Below, in pieces: positions 21,219 through 29,039 of a stretch of 64,000 nt of DNA. The notes under the pieces are model-generated. The model did no database searches, was not told where the DNA came from, and saw only the letters and a program-made list of their open reading frames with translations. Position 1 is the first letter of the stretch; the number at the start of each line of letters is the position of its first letter. Position numbers and translations under genes: made by a program. Source of the stretch: Qipengyuania gaetbuli (GTDB taxonomy: Bacteria > Pseudomonadota > Alphaproteobacteria > Sphingomonadales > Sphingomonadaceae); NCBI RefSeq assembly GCF_020524765.1, contig NZ_JAIVLR010000001.1, forward strand, positions 1,178,001 through 1,242,000. The letters are read 5' to 3'.

Positions 21219-21247
21219 GAGATAGCGCCGAGAGGTTAAGAACTCAA
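21219..21247 (-). promoter_or_regulatory. Candidate promoter of the thrS leader transcript
   Basis: On the minus strand, TTGAGT (21242-21247) and TATCTC (21219-21224) are 17 bp apart. The predicted start is about 7 bases further, at or next to the leader ATG (21211). It overlaps the phoD stop codon. Confidence 0.45.
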
Positions 21248-22908
21248 CCGGCCTGCAAGGCCCGCTGGCCTGCAAGCGCCGTCACCCGGTGAGTGCCGAC
21301 GACACCGGCGCCCTTGTCGCGCACGCCTGCAAGGAAGCGGAATTCGCTGGTGGCGCTCGACGGGGTCAGCTCCACGGCCATGTAGCCGCGACGCGATGCG
21401 TCCATCCATTTGAGCTCGGGATTGCGCTCGACCAGCGCGCCGGCAATGTCGGCAGGCTTCAGCTGCGGCAGGAAATTCTCGAACCCGGGAGACGTGACCG
21501 ACTGGCCGCCGAATTCCACGCCGACCCGCTCGCTGCCATGCGTCAGGTCGAAGGCCCAGGCATTGTGCGTGTCGCCTGCAAGGCTGACGAGGTTCGCCCC
21601 GGCCGCCAGCGATGCTTCGTAAAGACGGTCGCGCGCGGCGGGATAGCCGTCCCAGGCGTCCATGTTGATCGGCAGGCCTGCGCGCGATGCGAGCGCCCCG
21701 GCGACCACCCTGCGTTGCACGAAGTCGGGCAGGCCGGATGGAAGGTTGTCGGTCAGCGAGGTTGCCGAGGAGGACTTGCCGAGCAGCACCTGCTGGACCA
21801 GCACCTGCCAGGCCTTGCCGCCCTTGGCCGAACGCATGAGCCCGTCGGCAAGCCAGTCCTGCTGCTCCGCCCCAAGCACCTCGCGCGCGGGATCGCGGTA
21901 GCGCTCCTCGCGAAAGGCAGTGAGCGCGGCGATGCCCTGTTCGGGCGATGTCGTCCCGCGCAGCAGCATGCCGTAATCGAACTGCTGCGAGCGCGCGGTC
22001 AGGCGGGTTTCCAGCCGGAACAGCGTGGCAAGATCGCCGACCTCGTACGCCGCCCACGGCTCGTCCGACACCGGCATCCATTCGCGATAGGCGCGCATGG
22101 CTGCAGCCTTGCGCACGCTCCATTCGCCCTCGGTCTCGCTTTGGTGGTTCTGGGCACCGCCTTCCCAGCTGTCATTGGTGCTTTCGTGGTCGTCCCAACC
22201 GGAAATCATCGGGTAGACCTGATGCAGGCGGCGCAGGTCCGGATCGCTGCGATACTGGGCGTATCGCGCGCGGTAATCGTTCAGCAGGACGATCTCGGAC
22301 TGCGGGTCGAGCGGCGCACGGACGGCCAGCCATTCGGCTTCCGAGGGGTAGGTGCCCTGTCCGTATTCGTAGAAATAGTCGCCGAGGTGCAGCGCGCAGT
22401 CGAACTCGTTGGCATCGGCTGCGTGGGCATAGGCATTGAACCAGCCGAAGCCGATGTTCGAGCAGGAAAACACCGCCATGCGCCAGCGCGCCGTCGGCCC
22501 TTCGGGAAGGGTGCGCGTGCGGCCAGTATCGGACACCGAGCCGTCGGGGGCGATGAAGCGGTAATAGTACCACTTGCCCGACCGCAGCCCGTCGGCCCAG
22601 GCCTTGGCGCAGCAATCCGTGTCGGGGCTGGCAATCGCGCTGCCTTCCGCCACCGGATCGGCGAAATCCTGTGTCTCGGCGACCTGGAATTCGAGCGCCA
22701 CGACCTCGTCGGCAACATAGCGCGTCCACAGGATGACCTTGTCGACGCCCGGTTCCCCGCTCGCCACGCCGTGGGTGAACCCGCGCGCGCCCGATGCCGC
22801 CGACAGCGGAGCCGCCAGAAGGCCCGCCCCCAGCGCGCCGCCCTTCAGCAACGTGCGCCGGTCGAGCGGCGCTATCGGGGCGGATGCAGGCGGTTCGGTC
22901 TTGAACAT
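21244..22908 (-). CDS. phoD: PhoD-family alkaline phosphatase/phosphodiesterase, Tat-exported
   Basis: A 554-aa secreted phosphatase. The N-terminus carries a twin-arginine signal (LDRRTLLKGGALGAGLLAAPLSA), as expected for metal-loaded PhoD. An N-terminal beta domain (FTHGVASGEPGVDKVILWTRY) is followed by the PhoD catalytic domain with LHLGDYFYEYG, SGWDDHESTND, LAGDTHNAWAF and EFGGQSVTSPGF. It releases phosphate from organic esters in the periplasm. ATG at 22908 is chosen because the Tat signal follows directly. No Pho box was identified. Confidence 0.93.
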   Translation of the reverse strand: MFKTEPPASAPIAPLDRRTLLKGGALGAGLLAAPLSAASGARGFTHGVASGEPGVDKVILWTRYVADEVVALEFQVAETQDFADPVAEGSAIASPDTDCCAKAWADGLRSGKWYYYRFIAPDGSVSDTGRTRTLPEGPTARWRMAVFSCSNIGFGWFNAYAHAADANEFDCALHLGDYFYEYGQGTYPSEAEWLAVRAPLDPQSEIVLLNDYRARYAQYRSDPDLRRLHQVYPMISGWDDHESTNDSWEGGAQNHQSETEGEWSVRKAAAMRAYREWMPVSDEPWAAYEVGDLATLFRLETRLTARSQQFDYGMLLRGTTSPEQGIAALTAFREERYRDPAREVLGAEQQDWLADGLMRSAKGGKAWQVLVQQVLLGKSSSATSLTDNLPSGLPDFVQRRVVAGALASRAGLPINMDAWDGYPAARDRLYEASLAAGANLVSLAGDTHNAWAFDLTHGSERVGVEFGGQSVTSPGFENFLPQLKPADIAGALVERNPELKWMDASRRGYMAVELTPSSATSEFRFLAGVRDKGAGVVGTHRVTALAGQRALQAG

Positions 22909-23004
22909 GTGGCGTCTCTCCTCGTCGCCCCAATGCCTGCGCTGCGCGACAGGCTCGTGACAAGCCCAAATCGCGTGGACGGAAAGCACCCGCTCCATTT
23001 TGGA

Positions 23005-23018
23005 AAGTATACTTGACA
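23005..23018 (+). promoter_or_regulatory. Palindrome overlapping a -35 element upstream of the small-membrane-protein/XRE cassette
   Basis: AAGTATACTT (23005-23014) is a perfect 10-bp palindrome that runs into TTGACA (23013-23018), a consensus -35 hexamer. The -10 region is weak. It lies 54 bp upstream of the first gene of a three-gene cassette ending in an XRE regulator, so autoregulation is a natural inference. Confidence 0.45.
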
Positions 23019-23071
23019 ATGAGCAACTCGCATGACAAACACGTTTTACACAAATTCAAGGAGGCTTGACG

Positions 23072-23254
23072 ATGTCCCGCATGATTGTTGCCATCGGCCT
23101 TTCGGCCACCACGATACTCCTGGCGATCGGAGCCACGCAGGGCCTGGTCCCTGCGGCGCTGGCCGAGACGGCCGTGATCACCCTCCCCGCCCTGGCGGTG
23201 GTCACGTTGCGCCCGGCCAAGGCCTGCAACCCGCTGAAGGCGTTCCGGGCGTGA
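23072..23254 (+). CDS. Small membrane protein (60 aa)
   Basis: A 60-aa hydrophobic protein with two likely membrane segments (IVAIGLSATTILLAIGATQGL and AVITLPALAVVTL) and a basic tail. The start at 23072 is well supported by AAGGAGG just upstream. Its stop overlaps the GTG start of the next gene. It is the first of three overlapping genes with a membrane protein and a small XRE regulator. No family recognised. Confidence 0.7.
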   Translation: MSRMIVAIGLSATTILLAIGATQGLVPAALAETAVITLPALAVVTLRPAKACNPLKAFRA

Positions 23255-23832
23255 GCGCGCAGGAAACCGCACGCAGCGGACGCTCGCCCGGCTTCTGGGC
23301 CGGCCTCTATCTCGCCGTCGTCGCGATGATCGGTGCACTCAAGATCGCCGATGCCATCAATGGGCCGACCGGCTTTATCCTGATGGCCGCGTCCTGCGGT
23401 TTGCTGATCCCGATGGTCCGCGCGCAGAACCGCGGCGATTGCAGCAGCGCTGCCACGCTGGCCTACAACAAGCGCGTGATCGCCAGCAGCTTCGGCTATG
23501 TCCTGGGCCTCGGCATCGCGATAACCGTGTGGCGCAATTACGAGCTGTCCGCGCCGGCGGTGTTCGCGATATCGCTCCTGCCGGTGCTGCCGACCTTCGG
23601 CATCGTCTGGGCCATGGCGCGCTACCTTTCCGACGAGACCGACGAATACCTGCGCCACCGGACGACCATGGCATCGATCCACGGCCTCGGCCTGGTGCTG
23701 TCGGTCGGCATCCTGTGGGGCTTCCTCGAGATGTTTGAACTGGTGCCGCACGTCTGGGCCTGGTGGGTCCTGCCCGCCTGGGCGATCGGAACCGGCCTGT
23801 CCAACCTGTGGCAGAAGGTGCGGGGAGAATGA
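23251..23832 (+). CDS. Multi-pass membrane protein of an XRE-linked cassette
   Basis: A 193-aa protein, GTG start at 23251 overlapping the previous stop (GTGA). About five to six hydrophobic segments (for example LYLAVVAMIGALKIAD, GFILMAASCGLLIPMV, VFAISLLPVLPTFGIVWAM, IHGLGLVLSVGILWGFL, WAWWVLPAWAIGTGL). Such proteins are frequently encoded just before a small HTH regulator in bacteria; the function of the pair is generally unknown. Its stop overlaps the XRE gene start (ATGA). Confidence 0.75.
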   Translation: MSAQETARSGRSPGFWAGLYLAVVAMIGALKIADAINGPTGFILMAASCGLLIPMVRAQNRGDCSSAATLAYNKRVIASSFGYVLGLGIAITVWRNYELSAPAVFAISLLPVLPTFGIVWAMARYLSDETDEYLRHRTTMASIHGLGLVLSVGILWGFLEMFELVPHVWAWWVLPAWAIGTGLSNLWQKVRGE

Positions 23833-24020
23833 AGAACCGCCTCAAGGTCCTCCGCGCCGAGCGCAACTGGAGCCAGCAGGACCTCGCCGAGCGGCTGGAA
23901 GTCAGTCGCCAGTCCGTCAATGCCATCGAGACGGGCCGTTACGACCCCTCGCTGCCGCTCGCATTCCGCATTGCAGATGTTTTCGAGACACAAATCGAAG
24001 AGATATTCCTGCGCGACTGA
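23829..24020 (+). CDS. Small XRE-family transcriptional regulator
   Basis: A 63-aa protein that is almost entirely one Cro/C1-type helix-turn-helix: MKNRLKVLRAERNWSQQDLAERLEVSRQSVNAIETGRYDPSLPLAFRIADVF, then the ending IEEIFLRD typical of the YozG-like group. It would dimerise and bind an operator; the AAGTATACTT palindrome at 23005 is the best candidate in the window. It is the last gene of the overlapping cassette. Confidence 0.9.
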   Translation: MKNRLKVLRAERNWSQQDLAERLEVSRQSVNAIETGRYDPSLPLAFRIADVFETQIEEIFLRD

Positions 24021-24114
24021 GCGGCGCGCTTGACTTGCAACCCCTCGCCCTGAAGAACCGCCGGTGGATGGTAGTCCATTCGGATTTATAGGGCGGGGGG
24101 TCGCTACAACTTCT

Positions 24115-25200
24115 ATGGAACAGGGACATATCGAGGCGGACAGCGCCTTCGGTTTCGACGGCAATTGGCAGGATTTCGCGAAGATCGCTTTGCCCAACTT
24201 GCTGCTGACCATCGTTACGCTGGGTATCTACCGCTTCTGGGCGACCACGCGTGAACGCAAGTATCTCTGGTCGCACAGCCGCTTCGTCGACGAACGACTG
24301 GAATGGACCGGGACGGGGAAGGAACTGTTCATCGGCTTTGCCCTGGTGCTTGGCCTGTTCGTGCTGCCGGTCTTCCTGCTCAACCTGGTCGCCCAGTCGC
24401 TGATTGCGCGCGGATATGAAGTCGCCGGTGCCATCCTCGGTATCCTGCCGCTGCTGCTGCTCTTCTACCTGACCGGCCTCGCGCGCTTCCGGGCGCTGCG
24501 CTACCGCCTGTCGCGCACCCGCTGGCGCGGCATTCGCGGCGGCAGCAACGACCCGGGCTTCAAATACGGCCTGTCCTACATGTGGAAGACCTTCGTCGGT
24601 TACCTGCCTGCAGGCCTGCTCATCCCCTGGTCGATGACCAGCCTGTGGAACGAGCGCATGGGCAAGATGAGCTTCGGCCCGCACCACTTCGAATCCAGTG
24701 CCGACAGCGGCAATGTCTTCGGGCGTTTCCTGCTGTTCTACCTGTCGCCCTTCGTGTTCTTCATCGGCGCGATCGTGGCCGGCGCCACCGGTGCCTTTGC
24801 CGGCTATGGCCTCGGCGGCGAAAGCGGCGCTGCGATGGGCGGTGTCGCGATGATCGTGGCGCTCGTGCTGTTCTTCTATATCGGCCTCGGCCTGATCGCG
24901 GTGGCCTTTTATGCCAAGTTCTACCGCGAGGTCGTCGGCTCGACGAGCTGGGGCGACCTGCGCTTCAATTTCGAGGCGTCGACCATGGACTGGGTCAAGC
25001 TGCTGATCGGCGACGCGCTGCTGGTGGTCCTTACGCTGGGCATAGGTTTCATCTTCCTCAGCTATCGCCACTGGAAGTTCTTCATGACCCACATGGAAGC
25101 CGGCGGCGAAATCCTGCTCGACGACCTGACCCAGTCGACCACCGCCACCGCGAAACATGGCGAGGGGCTGCTCGACGCCTTCGACATCGGCGCGATCTGA
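24115..25200 (+). CDS. DUF898 (YjgN-like) inner membrane protein
   Basis: A 361-aa polytopic membrane protein with about six hydrophobic segments. The N-terminal [41 protein letters not shown] and the later YRHWKF motif are the repeated IYxFWxxxR elements of the YjgN/DUF898 family, whose function is not established. Its stop overlaps the start of an M48 peptidase gene (TGATG at 25198-25202), a pairing that recurs in proteobacteria and suggests a joint envelope role. Start chosen at 24115 to exclude an unsupported 17-residue extension. Confidence 0.88.
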   Translation: MEQGHIEADSAFGFDGNWQDFAKIALPNLLLTIVTLGIYRFWATTRERKYLWSHSRFVDERLEWTGTGKELFIGFALVLGLFVLPVFLLNLVAQSLIARGYEVAGAILGILPLLLLFYLTGLARFRALRYRLSRTRWRGIRGGSNDPGFKYGLSYMWKTFVGYLPAGLLIPWSMTSLWNERMGKMSFGPHHFESSADSGNVFGRFLLFYLSPFVFFIGAIVAGATGAFAGYGLGGESGAAMGGVAMIVALVLFFYIGLGLIAVAFYAKFYREVVGSTSWGDLRFNFEASTMDWVKLLIGDALLVVLTLGIGFIFLSYRHWKFFMTHMEAGGEILLDDLTQSTTATAKHGEGLLDAFDIGAI

Positions 25201-26273
25201 TGCACGACGAGGCGTTCCAGCTGGCGGCCCAGTGGTACGACGGCCAGAACGCCGTCCGCCACGAAGGCGAAGCGGTGTGGGACGGGGGCGACAGCCTCCG
25301 TCTCGCCGCGCCGACCAGCCGCATGGAAGTGCCGCTATCCGACCTCGCATGGGGCGAGGAGCGCGGCGGGCAGAAAGTCTACCAGCGCACGAGCGAGCCC
25401 GATTTCCGGCTTATCCTGCCTGCCGAGCTTCCCGCCGGCCTTGCCGCGCGCTTGCCGGCCAAGGCGACGTATGGCGCCTGGGTCGACAATCTCGGTCTTG
25501 GCAAGGCGACTGCCATATTCGCCGCGGTCAGTGTTGCAGCCGTGGCGCTGTTCATGACCGCGCCCGACTGGCTGGGCCCGCGCGTACCGGTCAGCTGGGA
25601 ACGCAAGCTGGGCGATGCCATGATCGGCGACTTCGGCGGACGGCTGTGCAGCACGCCCGCAGGCGATGCGGCCATGGCGAAGCTGCTTGATTCGGTCGAT
25701 CCGGCCAAGGAACAGGTCCGCGCCGGTGTCGCCAATATCGGCATGGTCAATGCCGTCGCCGTACCCGGCGGGCGTGTCCTCCTGTTCGACGGGCTGGTCC
25801 AGCAGGCCGAAACGCCCGAGGAACTGGCCGGCGTGCTCGGCCACGAAGTCGGCCATGTGCGCGAACGCCACGTGATGACGGCGCTGCTGCGCCAGTTCGG
25901 CCTGTCGATCCTGCTTTCGGGCGCGAATTCGGGCGTGGGCGACACGATCTTCGGCCTCGCCTCCATGGGCTATTCGCGCGATGCGGAGCGCGAGGCGGAC
26001 GAATTTTCGCGTGCCCGCATGGCGGAAAGCGACATCTCTCCCCTCGGCGCTGCAGAATTCTTCGAACGGCTCGGCGGAGACGAGGAAGAGAGCGAGGGCA
26101 GCAATATCACCGGCTGGATCGCCAGCCACCCGGGTCCCGGCGAACGCGCCCGCGCCTATCGCGCGGCGGCCAAGGGGAAGAGCTTCAAGCCGGTGCTGAC
26201 CGACAAGGAATTCCAGGCCATCAAGTCGATGTGCCGCGAGGACCCCGATGTCGAGGAGTTCGAATTCTTCTAG
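25200..26273 (+). CDS. M48 family metallopeptidase
   Basis: A 357-aa membrane-anchored zinc protease. The N-terminal 95 residues form a small beta-rich domain, one TM helix lies at about 104-121 ([15 protein letters not shown]), and the catalytic domain carries HEVGH at 215-219 with the third ligand in DAEREAD (Glu263). The topology suggests the protease domain lies in the periplasm, like BepA/YfgC or LoiP quality-control proteases. It is coupled to the DUF898 gene by overlap. Substrate unknown. Confidence 0.9.
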   Translation: MHDEAFQLAAQWYDGQNAVRHEGEAVWDGGDSLRLAAPTSRMEVPLSDLAWGEERGGQKVYQRTSEPDFRLILPAELPAGLAARLPAKATYGAWVDNLGLGKATAIFAAVSVAAVALFMTAPDWLGPRVPVSWERKLGDAMIGDFGGRLCSTPAGDAAMAKLLDSVDPAKEQVRAGVANIGMVNAVAVPGGRVLLFDGLVQQAETPEELAGVLGHEVGHVRERHVMTALLRQFGLSILLSGANSGVGDTIFGLASMGYSRDAEREADEFSRARMAESDISPLGAAEFFERLGGDEEESEGSNITGWIASHPGPGERARAYRAAAKGKSFKPVLTDKEFQAIKSMCREDPDVEEFEFF

Positions 26274-26312
26274 GCTTGCATTGGCGGTCGCTGGCAGCGA
26301 CAGCATGAGGCC

Positions 26313-27062
26313 ATGAGCGACAAGCAGTTCCACACGATGCCCGACGGGCGGCGCATCGCCTTCCGCCATACGCCCGGCAGTGGCCCGACGCTTGTGTTCC
26401 TGCCCGGCTACATGTCCGACATGGAAGGCGGCAAGGCCACCGCCCTGTTCGACTGGGCGCAGGCGCAAGGCCGCGCCTGCCTGCTGCTCGACTATTCCGG
26501 CTGCGGCGCGAGCGAGGGCGATTTCGCCGACGGCACGCTCTCGCGCTGGACGCAGGAAGTGGTCGCGCTGGTCGAGGCGCGGGCCGAAAGCGAGGTGGTC
26601 CTGATCGGCTCCTCCATGGGCGGCTGGCTGATGCTGCTTGCAGGGCTCGCACTGGGCGAAAGGCTCGCAGGGCTCGTCGGTATTGCTGCCGCACCCGACT
26701 TCACCGAATGGGGATATTCCGAGGCGGACAAACAGGCCCTGTCCGCGGGGCAGACGGTCCATGAAGACAATCCCTACGGACCCGAGCCGACCCCGATGCA
26801 TGCAGGCTTCTGGACCGACGGGCAGGCGCAGCGCCAGCTGAGCGGCCCGATCGCGCTCGATGTCCCGGCAAGGCTCCTGCACGGCCAGTGCGATGCCGAC
26901 GTACCGTGGAAGGTCAGCATGGAGCTGGCCGGCGCCCTGCGTTCGGATGCGGTTCAACTGACCTTTATCAAGGATGGCGACCACCGCCTCTCGCGCCCGC
27001 AGGACATCGCCTTGCTGCTGCGCACCGTGGGCGGATTGCTAGACGATCTGGAACGCCAATGA
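26313..27062 (+). CDS. Alpha/beta hydrolase
   Basis: A 249-aa cytoplasmic serine hydrolase. The nucleophile elbow is GSSMGG with Ser101; the likely acid is the Asp in CDADVPW (near residue 194) and the base is the His in DGDHRLSRP (near 227). The overall layout resembles ABHD10-type thioesterases and similar small bacterial esterases. Its stop overlaps the next start (ATGA). Substrate not determinable. Confidence 0.85.
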   Translation: MSDKQFHTMPDGRRIAFRHTPGSGPTLVFLPGYMSDMEGGKATALFDWAQAQGRACLLLDYSGCGASEGDFADGTLSRWTQEVVALVEARAESEVVLIGSSMGGWLMLLAGLALGERLAGLVGIAAAPDFTEWGYSEADKQALSAGQTVHEDNPYGPEPTPMHAGFWTDGQAQRQLSGPIALDVPARLLHGQCDADVPWKVSMELAGALRSDAVQLTFIKDGDHRLSRPQDIALLLRTVGGLLDDLERQ

Positions 27063-27895
27063 CCCTTCTCACCGCCCCGCTCGCCATCCTGCTGATGCAG
27101 GTCGGACCCAATCCTACCGCCGGCGGGATGCCGGGTATTCCCGATGAGCTCGCCGATCGCCCTCCGCGCGAGGAATCGGTCGACGAGGTGAAGCGCGCGC
27201 GGCTCGGCTCTTGCCTCAGGCAAGCATCGTCGACGCCGAACGAAGCGCTCGATTATGCGCAGCGCTGGCGCGAAACGGCTGTCGACGAGCTGGAAATGGC
27301 GCAGTCGGCCCATTGCCTCGGGCTGGCACTGGTCAGGCTCGGCCGGACTGCGGAAGCGCGCGAGATTTTCGAGCTCGCGAGCGCGGAAGCTCCTGCCGAC
27401 AATCTCGCCTATGCCGCGCGGCTGACCGCCATGGCCGGCAATGCCGCGCTGGCCGGCGAAGACCTGGAAGGGGCGCTGGTGCTGCTCGACCGTGCAGGCG
27501 GGCAGGCGCAGGCTGCAGGTGACGGCCCGCTTGCGGCCGACCTCAGGGTGGACCTCGCCCGCGTGCTGGTCCGGCTCGACCGCGCTGACGATGCCGCATC
27601 GGCGCTGGCCGAAGCGCGCGAGGCCGATGGCGACGATCCGCAGGCCTGGCTGCTCTCGGCCACACTGTCGCGCCGCATGTCCCGCCTTGGCGAGGCGCAG
27701 CAGCAGATCGAGCGCGCAGCCCTTCTCGCTCCTCGCGATCCCATGGTCGGACTGGAAGCGGGCGTTATCGCCGCGCTTTCGGGGCGCGAGGCCGATGCGC
27801 GCGCCAGTTTCCAGTCGGTGCTCGAAGTCGCCCCCGACAGCCCGCAGGCCGAGCAAGCGCGCAGCTATCTCGAACAGCTGGAGCCGCAGGAATGA
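27059..27895 (+). CDS. Tetratricopeptide-repeat protein
   Basis: A 278-aa protein. After a short hydrophobic N-terminus (MTLLTAPLAILLMQ, possibly an uncleaved or weak signal) most of the chain is alpha-helical repeats with TPR spacing (for example AHCLGLALVRLGRTAEAREIFELASAEAP, ARVLVRLDRADDAASALAEAREADGDDP, ALLAPRDPMVGLEAGVIAALSGREADARASFQ). It is a scaffold or interaction protein with no catalytic motif, coupled by 4-bp overlaps to the hydrolase upstream and the LLM oxidoreductase downstream. Confidence 0.8.
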   Translation: MTLLTAPLAILLMQVGPNPTAGGMPGIPDELADRPPREESVDEVKRARLGSCLRQASSTPNEALDYAQRWRETAVDELEMAQSAHCLGLALVRLGRTAEAREIFELASAEAPADNLAYAARLTAMAGNAALAGEDLEGALVLLDRAGGQAQAAGDGPLAADLRVDLARVLVRLDRADDAASALAEAREADGDDPQAWLLSATLSRRMSRLGEAQQQIERAALLAPRDPMVGLEAGVIAALSGREADARASFQSVLEVAPDSPQAEQARSYLEQLEPQE

Positions 27896-28866
27896 CCGCC
27901 TATTCCGTGCTCGACCTCGTGCCGGTCCGTGAAGGCGGCACGCTGACGGAAGCCTTCGCCGCTGCCCGCGACCTGGCGCAGGCAGCCGAGCGCTTGGGCT
28001 GCAAGCGCTACTGGGTGGCCGAGCACCACGCGATGGAAGGCATTGCCGGCGGTGCCACCTCGGTCGTGCTCGCCCATATCGGCAATGCCACCAGCACCAT
28101 CCGCATCGGTTCGGGCGGGATCATGCTGCCCAATCACACGCCGTTCCAGATTGCCGAGCAGTTCGGCACGCTCGATGCGCTATTTCCCGGGCGGATCGAC
28201 CTGGGGCTTGGCCGTGCACCGGGTGCCGGCCCCGAACTCCAGCGCGCGCTGCGCAAGGACCTCCACCGCGCTGCCGAAATGTTCCCGCAGGACGTGGTCG
28301 AGCTGCAGGCCTTCATGGCTGGCAATACGACGATCCACCCCACCCCCGGGATCGGTGCGCGGCCCGAATTCTGGATGCTCGGCTCGAGCCTGTTCGGCGC
28401 GCAGCTCGCTGCAAGGCTCGGCATGCCTTATGCTTTCGCCAGCCATTTCGCGCCGGACCATCTGGATGCAGCGCTGGAAATCTACCGCCGCGACTTCCAG
28501 CCGTCAGAAGCCTGCGCGCAGCCCCATGTGATGGCCGCGATGAACCTGTTCTGTGCCGAAACGGAGGAGAAGGCGGAGACTCTGGCAACCTCGCAATTGC
28601 AGGCTTTCGTGGCCCTGCGCACGGGGCAGCCTTCCAAGCTCAAGCCGCCCGTGAAAGGCTATCGCGCACAGTTGCCGCCCACGGCGCAGGCCATGCTCGC
28701 CCATATCGGCCAGGCCAGCGCGATCGGCACACCCGACCAATGCGCCGCCAGCATCGCCGCCTTTGTGAAGCGCACCGGCGCAGACGAGATTATCTTCGCC
28801 GGCCCGACCTTCGATCCGGCGGAGCGCATCGCCTCGCTCGAACGGGCGCTTGCCGCACTCGCCTGA
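27892..28866 (+). CDS. LLM class flavin-dependent oxidoreductase
   Basis: A 324-aa protein of the luciferase-like monooxygenase superfamily. Landmarks are YSVLDLVPVREG at the N-terminus, the KRYWVAEHHAM motif, IRIGSGGIMLPNHTPFQIAEQFGTLDALFPGRIDLGLGRAPG, and C-terminal GTPDQCAASIAAFVKRTGADEIIF. These match the YhbW-like group. It would use FMN from a separate reductase; the substrate is unknown. It is the last gene of the overlapping run starting at the hydrolase (26313). Confidence 0.9.
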   Translation: MTAYSVLDLVPVREGGTLTEAFAAARDLAQAAERLGCKRYWVAEHHAMEGIAGGATSVVLAHIGNATSTIRIGSGGIMLPNHTPFQIAEQFGTLDALFPGRIDLGLGRAPGAGPELQRALRKDLHRAAEMFPQDVVELQAFMAGNTTIHPTPGIGARPEFWMLGSSLFGAQLAARLGMPYAFASHFAPDHLDAALEIYRRDFQPSEACAQPHVMAAMNLFCAETEEKAETLATSQLQAFVALRTGQPSKLKPPVKGYRAQLPPTAQAMLAHIGQASAIGTPDQCAASIAAFVKRTGADEIIFAGPTFDPAERIASLERALAALA

Positions 28867-29039
28867 AAGCCCCCCGGTGCGACGCTACGGAATCGGCGCG
28901 CATACGTTTGCGAATTTCCTTGAGGCCAGCCTTGCGGCGGCTCTCCAACAGGCCTAATCGCCCTCCATCGGGTATTGCCCGACGACTCACAAATTACACG
29001 GCTGCGAAATGATCGTACGCCCGCATGCGAGAGGCCCCC

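Noticed and set aside
21078..21275. A 65-codon minus-strand frame rich in His/Asp (HDAHAPHDDHYHH) upstream of thrS
   Set aside because: It is the out-of-frame reading of the Thr leader region; the ACN run read in another frame gives His and Asp. The 23-codon Thr frame ends cleanly and fits an attenuator.
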